From positions 1 to 21,407 of the forward strand of contig JAICTU010000102.1 in the NCBI GenBank assembly GCA_025936205.1: 21,407 bases of DNA, given 5' to 3'. Below are positions 1-7,691 of this stretch, in pieces. Position 1 is the first letter of the stretch. Each line of letters opens with the position of its first letter. A model generated the notes under the pieces. The model did no database searches. It had not been told where the DNA came from and saw only the letters and a list, made by a program, of their open reading frames with translations. The position numbers were made by a program, and so were the translations under genes. Source of the stretch: Polyangiaceae bacterium. GTDB lineage: Bacteria; Myxococcota; Polyangia; Polyangiales; Polyangiaceae.

Positions 1-742
1 CGCCCGCTGCCGCGAGCTGGAACGACTCCGGCGTCACGCCTCGGGTGACGACCAAGGAGCGCTGGCCCAGTGTCGCCGCCTCGAGCCGGCAGCTGCCATC
101 GAGCACCAGCAGGTAGTTGCCCACATACTCGTAGCGGTCCTCCGACAACGTGAGCTCGATCAAGCGCGCGCTCATGCCGCCGGAGCCGTCGAGCGGGACG
201 TCCAACGTGCGCACGCCGGAGCCGGCGGGCGCCGGGGCAGCGCCGCGCATCGTCGTGGGGTCCGTGGTGTCGATGCGCACCGGCGTGTACTGCGCGAGCT
301 CGCTCGTGTTCTTGAAGTCGGGTGCCGCCGCGTACGCCAGCAGGAAGAAGCCCGAGCTGTCCTTGATCTCGTGACCGCTCCCCGGCGGATTGAAGTACAG
401 CGTGCCGCTGGAGTAGGTGCCTTTGCCGTCCGTCTGGGCGCCCTCCATCACGTAGACGGACTCCGTCTTGGGGTGGCGATGCAACCCGACGCGCCCATCC
501 GGCACGGTGTACCAGAGGATGGCCACGTGCTCCGTCTCGGGAGCGCCCGCCAGGATCAGCTTCTTCACGTTGGGTCGAAAATCGAACCAGGTGTAGTGAG
601 CGGGATTCGCCGTCACGTCCCCGAGGTCGAGCACCGTCTTGGAGGCTTGCTTCGCAGTCAGAGCGGGCTCGCTGGTGATGTCTCGAGGTGCGGGCGTGGC
701 TCCGGAGCACGCGCTGAGCAGGAGCGGGAGGAGTCTTCGCAT
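1..742 (-). CDS. Two-cupin lipoprotein (partial, C-terminus outside the window)
   Basis: The frame reads leftward from an ATG at 742 and is still open at base 1, giving 247 residues without the C-terminus. The signal is very short: basic start, leucine run, lipobox L9-S-A-C12. An in-frame TAG two codons upstream rules out a longer version. Residues 58-140 look like a cupin barrel: H88, H90 and E94 fit the first metal motif and PPGSGH with H124 fits the second. Residues 178-245 resemble a second cupin half without the metal histidines, as in ChrR-type bicupins. It is probably anchored outside the cytoplasm and may bind a metal or small ligand. The lipoprotein gene at 815-1186 and the P450 lie upstream on the same strand, so it may end their transcript. 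The substrate is unknown; enzyme and sensor are both possible. Confidence 0.8.
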   Translation of the reverse strand, partial: MRRLLPLLLSACSGATPAPRDITSEPALTAKQASKTVLDLGDVTANPAHYTWFDFRPNVKKLILAGAPETEHVAILWYTVPDGRVGLHRHPKTESVYVMEGAQTDGKGTYSSGTLYFNPPGSGHEIKDSSGFFLLAYAAAPDFKNTSELAQYTPVRIDTTDPTTMRGAAPAPAGSGVRTLDVPLDGSGGMSARLIELTLSEDRYEYVGNYLLVLDGSCRLEAATLGQRSLVVTRGVTPESFQLAAAG

Positions 743-814
743 GGGCTATCGCCCGCGACTCTCCAGACCCTCATGTATCACGCAGATGGCGAGCGCATGT
801 CATCTGTGTGCCGC

Positions 815-1186
815 TCAAGGCGCCTTTGGCTTGGGGCAGGGCTTGCCCGAACGAGGGCGGCCATTGGGGGCCGTCGTCGCAGGGGTCGTCCCATTCGCCT
901 GCGCCGACTCCGGCACGCAGTCGGACTCCTTCGCGCGCTCGGCGGCGCCCTTTTCACCTTCCCAGCCCGGCGCTGGGTGCTCGTTGGTGGGGGAGCCCTC
1001 CAGCGTATCATCGATGGATTGCCGGTTCGCCCCCATGACCTCGCCGTCGCTCGCCGAGCGGAGTGGGGGAGGACGGCGCTTTTCCGGATAGCGCGGCTCC
1101 TGGTTGTTCACCGGGGCCGGGCTGCAGGCGCCAAGCGCGAGTGCAACACATAACAGCTTCAGCGCGCGTGCCGGAATGTTCGTCAT
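815..1186 (-). CDS. Small low-complexity lipoprotein, function unknown
   Basis: A 123-residue protein with a basic N-terminus, hydrophobic stretch and lipobox L18-G-A-C21, so a lipid-anchored product is likely. The mature part is hydrophilic and rich in Pro, Arg, Glu, Ser and Thr, has no recognisable domain and looks disordered. Besides the lipid Cys it has only C90 and C117. It starts at an ATG at 1186, about 27 bases after the P450 stop on the same strand, and is followed after about 70 bases by the bicupin lipoprotein. I do not recognise the family. The signal peptide and clean placement support it being real rather than an antisense shadow. Confidence 0.7.
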   Translation of the reverse strand: MTNIPARALKLLCVALALGACSPAPVNNQEPRYPEKRRPPPLRSASDGEVMGANRQSIDDTLEGSPTNEHPAPGWEGEKGAAERAKESDCVPESAQANGTTPATTAPNGRPRSGKPCPKPKAP

Positions 1187-1213
1187 GAGCGAATTGTAAG
1201 GCCGATTGCGCCC

Positions 1214-2404
1214 TCAGCAAGCCGAGATCCGCAGCGGCAGCGTGCCCCATGCCCGCACGGAGTTGTTCAGCCAGCGCTCCGAGGCGCCGGCGGGCTCCAG
1301 CCGCTGCACCCGCCGGGCGAGCTCCTCGAGCAAGGTCTCGGACTCGGCGCGTGCGATCACCTGGCCCACGCAAGCGTGAATGCCCGAGCCGAAGGCCACG
1401 TGCCCCGTGGGGCGGCGGTCGATGTCGAAGCGATCGGGCTCCGCCCAGCGGCGCGGGTCGCGGTTCGCGGCACCAAAGGACACGAGCAGCTTCTGATTCT
1501 CCGGAATGGCAATCCCCGCGATCTCTCCCGGCATGCTGCTGGTGCGGAAGGTGAACATCGACGGTGAGTCATAGCGCAGCGCTTCGTCAAATACCTGACG
1601 CACCAGCCCCGGTTGCGCATGCAACCGTCGCCAGGCGTCGGGGTGCTCGGCGAGCAGGGCGAGCGTGTTGCCGAGCGCCGCGATCGTGGTGTCGACACCG
1701 GCCGAGAGCAGCGAACGCACGAGCAGTGTCGCCTCCGCCGGCTGCAGCTCGCCGCGATCACTCGCCTCGTGGATCCGCGTGCCCAGTCCGCCCGGGCGCA
1801 GCGCCGAGCGCTGACAGCGTTCCATGATCCACTGCCCGAGCGGTGCTGCCTCGCGCGCGCCACGCTCGAAGCGCTCGTTCTTTGGACCATTGGCGTTGAA
1901 GAGCAGGTCCGCGTAAGCGAGCAGCTGCTCGCGCTGTTCCGGCGCGAGCCCGACTGCATCCGGAAAAACCCGCAGAGCGAAGGCGCGCGCGCAGTCCGCC
2001 ACGCCATCAAACGCACCGCGCGCCAGCAAGCTCGACACGAGCTGTGCGGCATGAGCGCGGAAGCCGTCGCGCAGACGCTCGACCGCATCCGCCGAGAGCA
2101 CTCGTTCCAGGACGCCGCGCGTACGCGCGTGCGCCGGTGGATCCGCTTCCAGGATCAGACTGGGTGAGCGGATGCCAGGCTCGGAGCGCAGGTTGGCCAT
2201 GCCCACCCCCGCCGACGAGATGAAGGTGCGCACGTCGTGCAGCACTCGCCGCACGTCGTGGTGCCGTCCGAGCGCAAAGACCCCATACTTGGACAGCCAC
2301 ACCACCGGAGCTGCCTCGCGCAGCTCGCGATAGCATGGCACGGGATCGGTCAGAGCCTCGTCACTGAACGGATCGAGGTCGAGGCAGGACACCGCTGCGG
2401 ACAT
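1214..2404 (-). CDS. Cytochrome P450, CYP199A-like (para-substituted benzoate oxidation predicted)
   Basis: A complete soluble class I P450 of 396 residues. The I-helix oxygen motif is AGVDTT (235-240), the ExxR pair is E274/R277, and the haem loop is FGSGIHACVG with ligand C345. Long stretches match what I remember of CYP199A4 from Rhodopseudomonas palustris, a 4-methoxybenzoate demethylase: SPSLILEADPP, LLVRSLLSAG, GSANRDPRRW-like GAANRDPRRW, and the tail. Residues matching the carboxylate anchors of CYP199A4 (Arg92, Ser95, Arg243, Ser244, from memory) appear to be R79, S82, R230 and S231. The predicted reaction is oxidation or O-demethylation of a para-substituted aromatic acid in the cytoplasm. 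The ferredoxin and reductase it would need are not in the window. It is transcribed away from a porin/ABC-importer operon. Family assignment is firm; substrate is inference. Confidence 0.93.
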   Translation of the reverse strand: MSAAVSCLDLDPFSDEALTDPVPCYRELREAAPVVWLSKYGVFALGRHHDVRRVLHDVRTFISSAGVGMANLRSEPGIRSPSLILEADPPAHARTRGVLERVLSADAVERLRDGFRAHAAQLVSSLLARGAFDGVADCARAFALRVFPDAVGLAPEQREQLLAYADLLFNANGPKNERFERGAREAAPLGQWIMERCQRSALRPGGLGTRIHEASDRGELQPAEATLLVRSLLSAGVDTTIAALGNTLALLAEHPDAWRRLHAQPGLVRQVFDEALRYDSPSMFTFRTSSMPGEIAGIAIPENQKLLVSFGAANRDPRRWAEPDRFDIDRRPTGHVAFGSGIHACVGQVIARAESETLLEELARRVQRLEPAGASERWLNNSVRAWGTLPLRISAC

Positions 2405-2418
2405 GTGAACAATCTATC

Positions 2419-2451
2419 TCGTCAGCGCCATCAGTGGCACTCCGCTGACGA
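2419..2451. promoter_or_regulatory. Candidate operator dyad between P450 and porin operon
   Basis: Perfect 9-base inverted arms, TCGTCAGCG and CGCTGACGA, are separated by 15 bases. The dyad begins 15 bases upstream of the P450 ATG and lies about 150 bases upstream of the porin ATG. It is therefore well placed to control the P450 and possibly both directions. No regulator gene is adjacent. It could instead form a hairpin in the P450 leader. Confidence 0.45.
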
Positions 2452-2466
2452 CGCGCGTCATGACCT

Positions 2467-2488
2467 GGCGTTGCAGCAGGGCAACGCC
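2467..2488. promoter_or_regulatory. Second dyad in the P450-porin control region
   Basis: Perfect 8-base arms GGCGTTGC and GCAACGCC flank a 6-base spacer. A third copy of GGCGTTGC occurs at 2516-2523, still inside the intergenic region. The recurrence suggests a protein-binding half-site, but the same sequence could fold as an RNA hairpin. Confidence 0.4.
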
Positions 2489-2598
2489 GTGCAGTTCGGG
2501 TGCGCGCAATGACTCGGCGTTGCGCTGCTGGCTCGAGAGAACGCACGTGCAAAGCCCGGGAGCTTCGAGTAGTAGTGCTGCCGCCATTGGGGTGACTT

Positions 2599-3540
2599 AT
2601 GAATGAATCCTGGGTGTGCAGGCGAGGCAGTTGCGCTGCCGCTCCGCTGCTCTGTCGAGTGCTGCTCTGCGGAGTGCTGCTCTGCGGAGTGCTGCTCTGC
2701 GGAGTGCTGAGCAGCTCGTCCCTGTTCGCTCAAACACCGGCGCCAGTTGCAGAGCCACCGCCCGCAGCGGCCGCTCCAGCGTCACCACCACCCGTGACCC
2801 CTCCGCCGCCTCCGCCCAGCGAATTCCCGCCGATCTCCGTCGGCGTCTGGACGCGGGCCGCCGTGGCCATTCAGGGCTCCGATCCCGAGAAGCTCGACGA
2901 CGTCGGCTTCGACACGCAGTTCGCCGAGGTGAACTTCAGCGGGCAAGTTCACAAGAATGCGCGTGTCGCCACCAACATTCAGGCAAACGGCCTGGCGGGC
3001 ACCGTCAGCATTCTGGATGCCTGGGTCGGCTTCGATTTCGTCGATGAGGCGCACCTCTGGGTGGGCCAGCTCTTGATCCCCGTGGATCGCGCGAACAAGG
3101 CGGGCCCCTTCTTCTCGATTCCGTGGAACTTCTTTCCCGGGCTGTTCGTGGTGGGCGGTACGCGCGTGATCGTGACCCCGCTCGAAGGCTCATCGGGGCG
3201 CGGCACGGGCGGCGTGTTCTGGGGCGATCTGCTGGGTGGTAAGCTCGAGTACTGGCTCGGAGCCTTTCTCGACCCCACCTCCAACCTCGCGACACACCCC
3301 CTGTATTCGGCCCGTGCCACCTACTCGATCCTGGGCAAGGAGCGCGGCGGCTTTGGCCAGTCCGGGTGCTTCTACGGCGCGAGCGAGGGCGACGTGCTGT
3401 CGCTCTCTGCCGGTGGCCAGTATCGCAAGCAGGGCAGCGTCGGGCCTACGCCCGCCACGGGAGCAGCGCCGACCGACGACTTTGCCGAGGTCAAGCCGAT
3501 CTCTTTGGCGAGTTCAAGCTCGGCGGCGAAGCCTTCCTGA
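2599..3540 (+). CDS. Outer-membrane porin, N-terminal part (gene frameshifted near 3495)
   Basis: The ATG at 2599 starts a signal peptide with a repeated VLLCG core ending near LFAQ, followed by a Pro/Ala linker (about residues 48-75) and then alternating beta-strand sequence typical of a porin (for example VGFDTQFAEVNFSG and DAWVGFDFV). The frame is porin-like up to DDFAEVK, whose last codon is 3493-3495, then turns into Ser/Ala-rich sequence and stops at 3540. The genuine continuation is in another frame (3495-3866). Restoring one G after AAG would give a 422-residue protein ending in Phe, as expected for an outer-membrane barrel. It would let solutes into the periplasm for the ABC importer that starts 31 bases after the full gene. 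The family may be the phosphate-selective O/P-like porins, but this is not certain. Confidence 0.8.
   Translation: MNESWVCRRGSCAAAPLLCRVLLCGVLLCGVLLCGVLSSSSLFAQTPAPVAEPPPAAAAPASPPPVTPPPPPPSEFPPISVGVWTRAAVAIQGSDPEKLDDVGFDTQFAEVNFSGQVHKNARVATNIQANGLAGTVSILDAWVGFDFVDEAHLWVGQLLIPVDRANKAGPFFSIPWNFFPGLFVVGGTRVIVTPLEGSSGRGTGGVFWGDLLGGKLEYWLGAFLDPTSNLATHPLYSARATYSILGKERGGFGQSGCFYGASEGDVLSLSAGGQYRKQGSVGPTPATGAAPTDDFAEVKPISLASSSSAAKPS
2659..2703 (+). repeat. Three 15-base tandem repeats inside the porin signal peptide
   Basis: GTGCTGCTCTGCGGA occurs three times in perfect tandem (2659, 2674, 2689), with a degenerate copy before (2644-2658) and a partial copy after. Each unit encodes VLLCG, so a change in copy number would keep the frame and alter only the hydrophobic core of the signal peptide. 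Confidence 0.9.
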
Positions 3541-3866
3541 ATGGCGAGTTCGATTACTACCACTACTCCGGCGATTACAACCCGGCCAAGGACCAGTTTT
3601 CGGTCATGGCGGCGTACGCGAGCCCGGTGATCGGTTGGGGTCAGATTCAGCCGATGATCCGTTACCAGTTCGCAACGGGAGATTCGGGGGATTCTGCCGC
3701 CCGGACCGAGGCGGCCATCGACGCCCAGGTCGGATACTTGATTCGCCAGCAGCGCTTGCGCGTGATCGCCAACTATCAATACATGAAGTTGAGGAATCAG
3801 CCGGGTGCGACCGAAGACATCTCCGGCAACAAGCTCCAGATTGCAGTACAAGCGCAGTTCTTCTGA
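3495..3866 (+). pseudogene. Porin, C-terminal part in a shifted frame
   Basis: Starting with GCC at 3495, this frame reads ADLFGEFKLGGEAF and continues as aromatic-rich amphipathic strands (for example GEFDYYHYSGDY, PMIRYQFATG and LRVIANYQYMKL) to a terminal Phe. It directly continues the porin frame that fails at 3495. A single missing base in AAGCCGAT, where AAGGCCGAT would be in frame, explains the break. There is no start codon or ribosome site of its own, so it is not an independent gene. A sequencing or assembly error is as likely as a natural mutation, because the downstream strands look intact. Confidence 0.8.
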
Positions 3867-3897
3867 GCAGTTTTCTGGGAAGAGAGGAGACGTGCTC

Positions 3898-5118
3898 ATG
3901 AACCTGATCACCCGCCGCTCGATGTTAGGCGGCCTTTCCGCCCTCGGAGCATCCGCCCTCGGAGCATCCGCCCTCGCCAGCTCCTGCAGCCTGTTCGGCA
4001 AGAGCAGCCCGGAGGTGGTCAAGGTCGGCGTGATCAACACCTTCTCGGGGCCATACGCGCGCTGGGGTGAGCAGACCAAGCAAGCGATCGAGGTCTTTCA
4101 AAAGCAGCGCGGCAAGGCCGTGAAGGGCAGCGAGATCCAGATCGTCTACCGCGACGACGGCGGGGCCGATCCAGCGCGAGCCAAGCAACTCGCGGAAGAG
4201 CTGGCGCTGAAGGAGAAGGTGCAGTTCCTGGCCGGCTTTGCGTTCACGCCCAACGCGCTGGCAGCGGCCGAGATCGCAACCGAAGCCAAGCTGCCGACCG
4301 TGATCTGGAACGCAGCCACGGGCGTCGTCACACGCAGGTCGCCCTATTTCGTGCGCACCAGCTTCACCTTGCCGCAAGACACGGTCCCTGTCGCCGCATG
4401 GGCTGCGAAGAACGGCATCAAGTCGGTCGTGACGCTGGTCTCCGACTACGCTCCCGGTCAAGACGGCGAAGCCGCCTTCACGCGCGTGTTCAAGGAAAAC
4501 GGCGGCGAGATCCTCGAGTCGATCCGTGTCCCGCTGGCGACCACCGACTTCGCCCCGTTCTTCGAACGCGTCCTGGAAAAAAAGCCCGACGCGCTCTTCC
4601 TGTTTGGCCCCGGCGGCCCTTCCTCCGTCGGCATGATCGGCACGTGGGCCTCCCGCCTCAAACCGGCCAACATCCAGCTGATCACGACCACGGAGACGCA
4701 AGAGATCGATCTGGTCAAGATCGGGCCCGCCGCGCTCGATGCCATCGGCAGCTCGCACTACCCGGAGACGTCCGACAATCCGCTGAACCTCAGCCTGCGC
4801 AAAGATCTCGAAGGCCTGTTCGGCGCCAAGACCATCCCGGACATCGCCACGGTGGCCACCTACGACGGCATGCAGTTGATCTATCGCGCGGTCGAGCAAC
4901 TCGGGCCGCGCCCTCCGCCTGACGCCGTCATGTCCCTGTGGAAAGGCGCGAAGCTGGACAGCCCGCGAGGGCCGATCGAGATCGACGCCCAGACCCGCGA
5001 CATCGTGCAGAACGTGTACCTGCGCCGCGTGAAGGCCCAGGGAGACCGGCTGATCAACGTCAGCTTCCAGACCATCCCCGCGGTCAAGGATCCCTGGAAA
5101 GAGTGGAACCCCGGGTAA
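3898..5118 (+). CDS. ABC importer substrate-binding protein, branched-chain amino acid type
   Basis: A 406-residue type 1 periplasmic binding protein (Peripla_BP_6/LivK class). The open frame extends further upstream, but the ATG at 3898 is chosen because AGGAG lies 8 bases before it and a signal peptide follows. That signal has twin arginines R6-R7 and ends at ASSC with C30, suggesting a Tat-exported lipoprotein. The mature domain starts VVKVGVINTFSGPYARWG and shows the expected two-lobe pattern. It would capture the ligand and deliver it to the LivHM channel encoded next; livH follows after 25 bases. The Liv class also carries aromatic acids, urea and amides, so the substrate cannot be assigned. 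The adjacent CYP199-like P450 and porin make an aromatic acid plausible. Confidence 0.92.
   Translation: MNLITRRSMLGGLSALGASALGASALASSCSLFGKSSPEVVKVGVINTFSGPYARWGEQTKQAIEVFQKQRGKAVKGSEIQIVYRDDGGADPARAKQLAEELALKEKVQFLAGFAFTPNALAAAEIATEAKLPTVIWNAATGVVTRRSPYFVRTSFTLPQDTVPVAAWAAKNGIKSVVTLVSDYAPGQDGEAAFTRVFKENGGEILESIRVPLATTDFAPFFERVLEKKPDALFLFGPGGPSSVGMIGTWASRLKPANIQLITTTETQEIDLVKIGPAALDAIGSSHYPETSDNPLNLSLRKDLEGLFGAKTIPDIATVATYDGMQLIYRAVEQLGPRPPPDAVMSLWKGAKLDSPRGPIEIDAQTRDIVQNVYLRRVKAQGDRLINVSFQTIPAVKDPWKEWNPG
3940..3969 (+). repeat. Two 15-base tandem repeats inside the binding-protein signal peptide
   Basis: GCCCTCGGAGCATCC is repeated perfectly at 3940 and 3955 and followed by a partial copy (GCCCTCG). 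It encodes repeated ALGAS in the hydrophobic region. The unit length equals that of the unrelated repeat in the signal peptide of the preceding porin gene. Confidence 0.85.
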
Positions 5119-5143
5119 GGGGCTGATCTTTCAAGGAGCCCTG

Positions 5144-5992
5144 GTGCTGCTGCTCGACGGCCTCGCTTACGGGATGGTGCTGTTCATCATCTCCGTCGGG
5201 CTCACGATCACCATGGGCCTGATGCGGGTCGTGAACCTCGCGCACGGCGCGTTCGCCATGATCGGCGGCTACGTCGCCGCCGTCTCCATCGACCACGGAG
5301 CGAGCTGGGCTCTCGCCGCCCTGCTCGGCAGCGCCGCTGCCGGCTTCGCTGGCGGGCTCGCCGAAATTTTCCTCTACCGGCCCCTCTACCGCAAAGGCGA
5401 GCTGGCCCAGATGCTGCTCACCTTCGGACTCGTCTTCGTCGTCACCGGACTGCTCACGCTGGCCTTCGGCGTCGACTTCCAGCGCATCCCCCTGCCGCCC
5501 TCCTTGTCCGGCGAAGTCAGCCTCGGCGCTCGCAGCTACCCGCTGTATCGCCTGTTCCTGATCGCGGTCGGCGCTCTGCTCGCCGCGGGGCTCTGGCTGG
5601 GCATCGATCGCTCCTTGTACGGCGCGCGCTTGCGCGCCGCCGTCGACAATCCCGCCATGGCGCGCGGCATCGGCATGAATGTCGATCGGCTGTTCACCGC
5701 GACGTTCGTATTCGGCTGTGCGCTCGCCGGCTTCGGTGGCGTGGTCGGCTCCGAGCTATTGCTGATCGAGCCGGCGTACGCGCTCAAACACCTGGTCACC
5801 TTCCTGATCGTGGTCGTGGTGGGCGGCCACGCCAGCTTCAAAGGCTCCTTCGCCGCCGCGCTGCTGATCGGCACGGTCGAGACCTTCGGCAAGTTCTACC
5901 TGCCGAGCCTGTCCCCTTACGTCTCCTTCCTCCTGGTGCTGTGGCTCCTGCTCTGGCGGCCCCACGGCGTCCTGCCGGCGAAGTCGGGATGA
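5144..5992 (+). CDS. livH: Branched-chain-amino-acid-type ABC permease, LivH
   Basis: A 282-residue integral inner-membrane protein with about eight hydrophobic segments and LivH hallmarks: an early GLAYGMVLFIISVGLTITMG stretch, VNLAHGAFAMIGGY, a cytoplasmic RAAVDNPAMARGIGMNV coupling region that contacts the ATPases, and a C-terminal WRPHGVLP. With LivM it forms the membrane channel. The start chosen is GTG at 5144, with AAGGAG five bases before it. A CTG in frame at 5123 would add seven residues and cannot be excluded. Its stop overlaps the livM ATG by four bases, implying translational coupling. Confidence 0.93.
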   Translation: MLLLDGLAYGMVLFIISVGLTITMGLMRVVNLAHGAFAMIGGYVAAVSIDHGASWALAALLGSAAAGFAGGLAEIFLYRPLYRKGELAQMLLTFGLVFVVTGLLTLAFGVDFQRIPLPPSLSGEVSLGARSYPLYRLFLIAVGALLAAGLWLGIDRSLYGARLRAAVDNPAMARGIGMNVDRLFTATFVFGCALAGFGGVVGSELLLIEPAYALKHLVTFLIVVVVGGHASFKGSFAAALLIGTVETFGKFYLPSLSPYVSFLLVLWLLLWRPHGVLPAKSG

Positions 5993-6945
5993 GTCGTCGG
6001 GCTTCTGGGATACTGGCCCCGTGGCTGTTCGCCCTCGGCTTTTACTTCGCCTTCGACGAGCAACTGGCGCTCGGCACCAACGTGCTGATCATGATCCTGC
6101 TGACCCTGTCGCTCGACCTGTGCCTGGGCCGCGCCGGCATTCTGACGCTGGGCCAGGCGGCGTTCTTCGGGATGGGCGCCTACGTGGCCGGCATCGTCGC
6201 CCTGCGCGTCAGCCAGGAGCCGCTGATCGGCCTGGCCATCGCCACGCTCTCCAGCGCGGCGTTCGGCGCGCTCACGGGCACTCTCATCCTGCACACGGAA
6301 GGCGCTGCACTGCTGATGCTCACCCTGGCGCTCTCCGGGTTGCTGGAAGAGTTCGCCAACCACGCCACCAGCTGGACCGGCGGTGCCGACGGCTTGCAAG
6401 GCATGACGATCGCACCGCTGCTCGGCACCTTTCGCTTCGATCTCTTCAAACACACCGCCTACCTCTACTCCCTCGCGGTACTGCTGAGCTGGTTCCTGGT
6501 CACCCAGATCGTGATCGCCTCGCCCTTCGGCCGCTCCATCGACGGCATCCGCCAGAGCCCTGCGCGCATGCGCGCCATCGGCACCCCGGTGTGGTGGCGG
6601 CGTCTGTGCGTGTACACGCTCTCCGCGGCCATGGCGGGCAGCGCCGGCGCGCTCTCTGCACAGACCACGCGTTTCGTCGGCCTCACCACGCTCTCGGTGC
6701 TGGTCTCGGGAACCGCGGTGGTGATGCTGGTGCTCGGTGGTACCCGCCGCCGCTACGGTGCATTCCTGGGAGCCGCGGTGTACGTGCTCGTGCAAGACTA
6801 CGCCGCCCAGATCAACCCCTTCCACTGGATGCTGTTGCTCGGCATCCTGCTCATGCTCACGGTCCTGTTCCTGGAAGGCGGCCTCGCCAGCCTGCCAGAA
6901 ACGCTGCTGGCCAAGCTCCTGGCCAATAGGCTCCGGAGAAAATGA
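5989..6945 (+). CDS. livM: Branched-chain-amino-acid-type ABC permease, LivM
   Basis: A 318-residue polytopic membrane protein, the second half of the channel. It shows the LivM pattern: a LSLDLCLGRAGILTLGQAAF region with GMGAYVAGI, the FGRSIDGIRQSPARMRAIG coupling helix, and a C-terminal hydrophobic segment ending in a basic tail. The frame is open upstream inside livH, but the ATG at 5989 overlaps the livH TGA (ATGA) and is the natural coupled start. Its own stop overlaps the livG ATG in the same way. Length is within the normal family range and nothing appears missing. Confidence 0.93.
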   Translation: MSRRASGILAPWLFALGFYFAFDEQLALGTNVLIMILLTLSLDLCLGRAGILTLGQAAFFGMGAYVAGIVALRVSQEPLIGLAIATLSSAAFGALTGTLILHTEGAALLMLTLALSGLLEEFANHATSWTGGADGLQGMTIAPLLGTFRFDLFKHTAYLYSLAVLLSWFLVTQIVIASPFGRSIDGIRQSPARMRAIGTPVWWRRLCVYTLSAAMAGSAGALSAQTTRFVGLTTLSVLVSGTAVVMLVLGGTRRRYGAFLGAAVYVLVQDYAAQINPFHWMLLLGILLMLTVLFLEGGLASLPETLLAKLLANRLRRK

Positions 6946-7691
6946 GCCCCCCCGCGCTCTCCGTCCGCGGCCTCAGCAAAGCCTTCGGCGCGCTCGCGGT
7001 CACCCGCGCCGTCGACCTCGATCTCGAGCCCGGAGCGCGCGTCGGCCTGATCGGTCCCAACGGCGCCGGCAAAACCACGCTCATTCACCTGCTCAGCGGC
7101 ACCCTGCGCGCCGACGCCGGTACCATCCAGCTCGACGGCACCTCCATCGAGCGTTTGCGCCCCGAGCATCGCGTCCGCCGCGGCCTGGCCCGCACCCATC
7201 AAATCAACACCCTGCTGCCCGAAAGCACCGCCCGCGACAATGTCGCGATCGCCATCGCCGAACGCGAACGCCTCGCCTGGCGAGCCGTGTGGTACCGCCG
7301 GCAATGGGCGCGCTGCCGCGACGAAGCCCAACAACGCCTCGAAGCCATGGAGCTCGGTCGCGACGCAGACCGCCCCGTCCGCGAGCTCGCCTACGGCCAG
7401 CAGCGCCTGCTCGAGATCGCCATCGCGCTCTCACTCCAACCCCACGTCCTGCTCCTCGACGAACCCGCCGCGGGAGTCCCCTCCGGGGAAGCCACGCTCA
7501 TCCACGAGGCGCTCGCGCGCCTGCCGAGCGATATGGCCATCCTGCTGATCGAGCACGACATGGATCTGGTGTTCCGTTTCGCGCGCGAGATCGTCGTGCT
7601 GGTCCAGGGCAGCGTGCTCTGCCGCGGCACCCCCGACCAGACCCGCGCCGACCCGCGCGTGCGCGAAGCCTATCTGGGTACGCGCGCATGA
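6942..7691 (+). CDS. livG: ABC importer ATP-binding subunit, LivG
   Basis: A 249-residue cytoplasmic ATPase. The Walker A motif is GPNGAGKT (38-45), the signature region is LAYGQQRLLEIA (149-160; LivG commonly has AYGQQ in place of LSGGQ), Walker B is LLLDEP (170-175), and the switch histidine is H205. GGAG lies just before the ATG at 6942, which overlaps the livM stop. It pairs with LivF to drive import through LivHM. The short four-base overlaps on both sides indicate one transcript with coupled translation. Confidence 0.95.
   Translation: MSPPALSVRGLSKAFGALAVTRAVDLDLEPGARVGLIGPNGAGKTTLIHLLSGTLRADAGTIQLDGTSIERLRPEHRVRRGLARTHQINTLLPESTARDNVAIAIAERERLAWRAVWYRRQWARCRDEAQQRLEAMELGRDADRPVRELAYGQQRLLEIAIALSLQPHVLLLDEPAAGVPSGEATLIHEALARLPSDMAILLIEHDMDLVFRFAREIVVLVQGSVLCRGTPDQTRADPRVREAYLGTRA

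Noticed and set aside
783..806. CAGATG/CATCTG inverted arms between the two left-hand lipoprotein genes
   Set aside because: Six-base arms with a 12-base spacer are weak, and there is no supporting promoter or terminator sequence.
371..1153. 260-residue plus-strand frame opposite the two left-hand lipoprotein genes
   Set aside because: Its composition is Arg/Gly-rich with no domain; the minus strand encodes a cupin and a lipoprotein signal.
2644..2712. Tandem repeats considered as a CRISPR or mobile-element trace
   Set aside because: The units are contiguous without spacers and lie in frame within a signal peptide.
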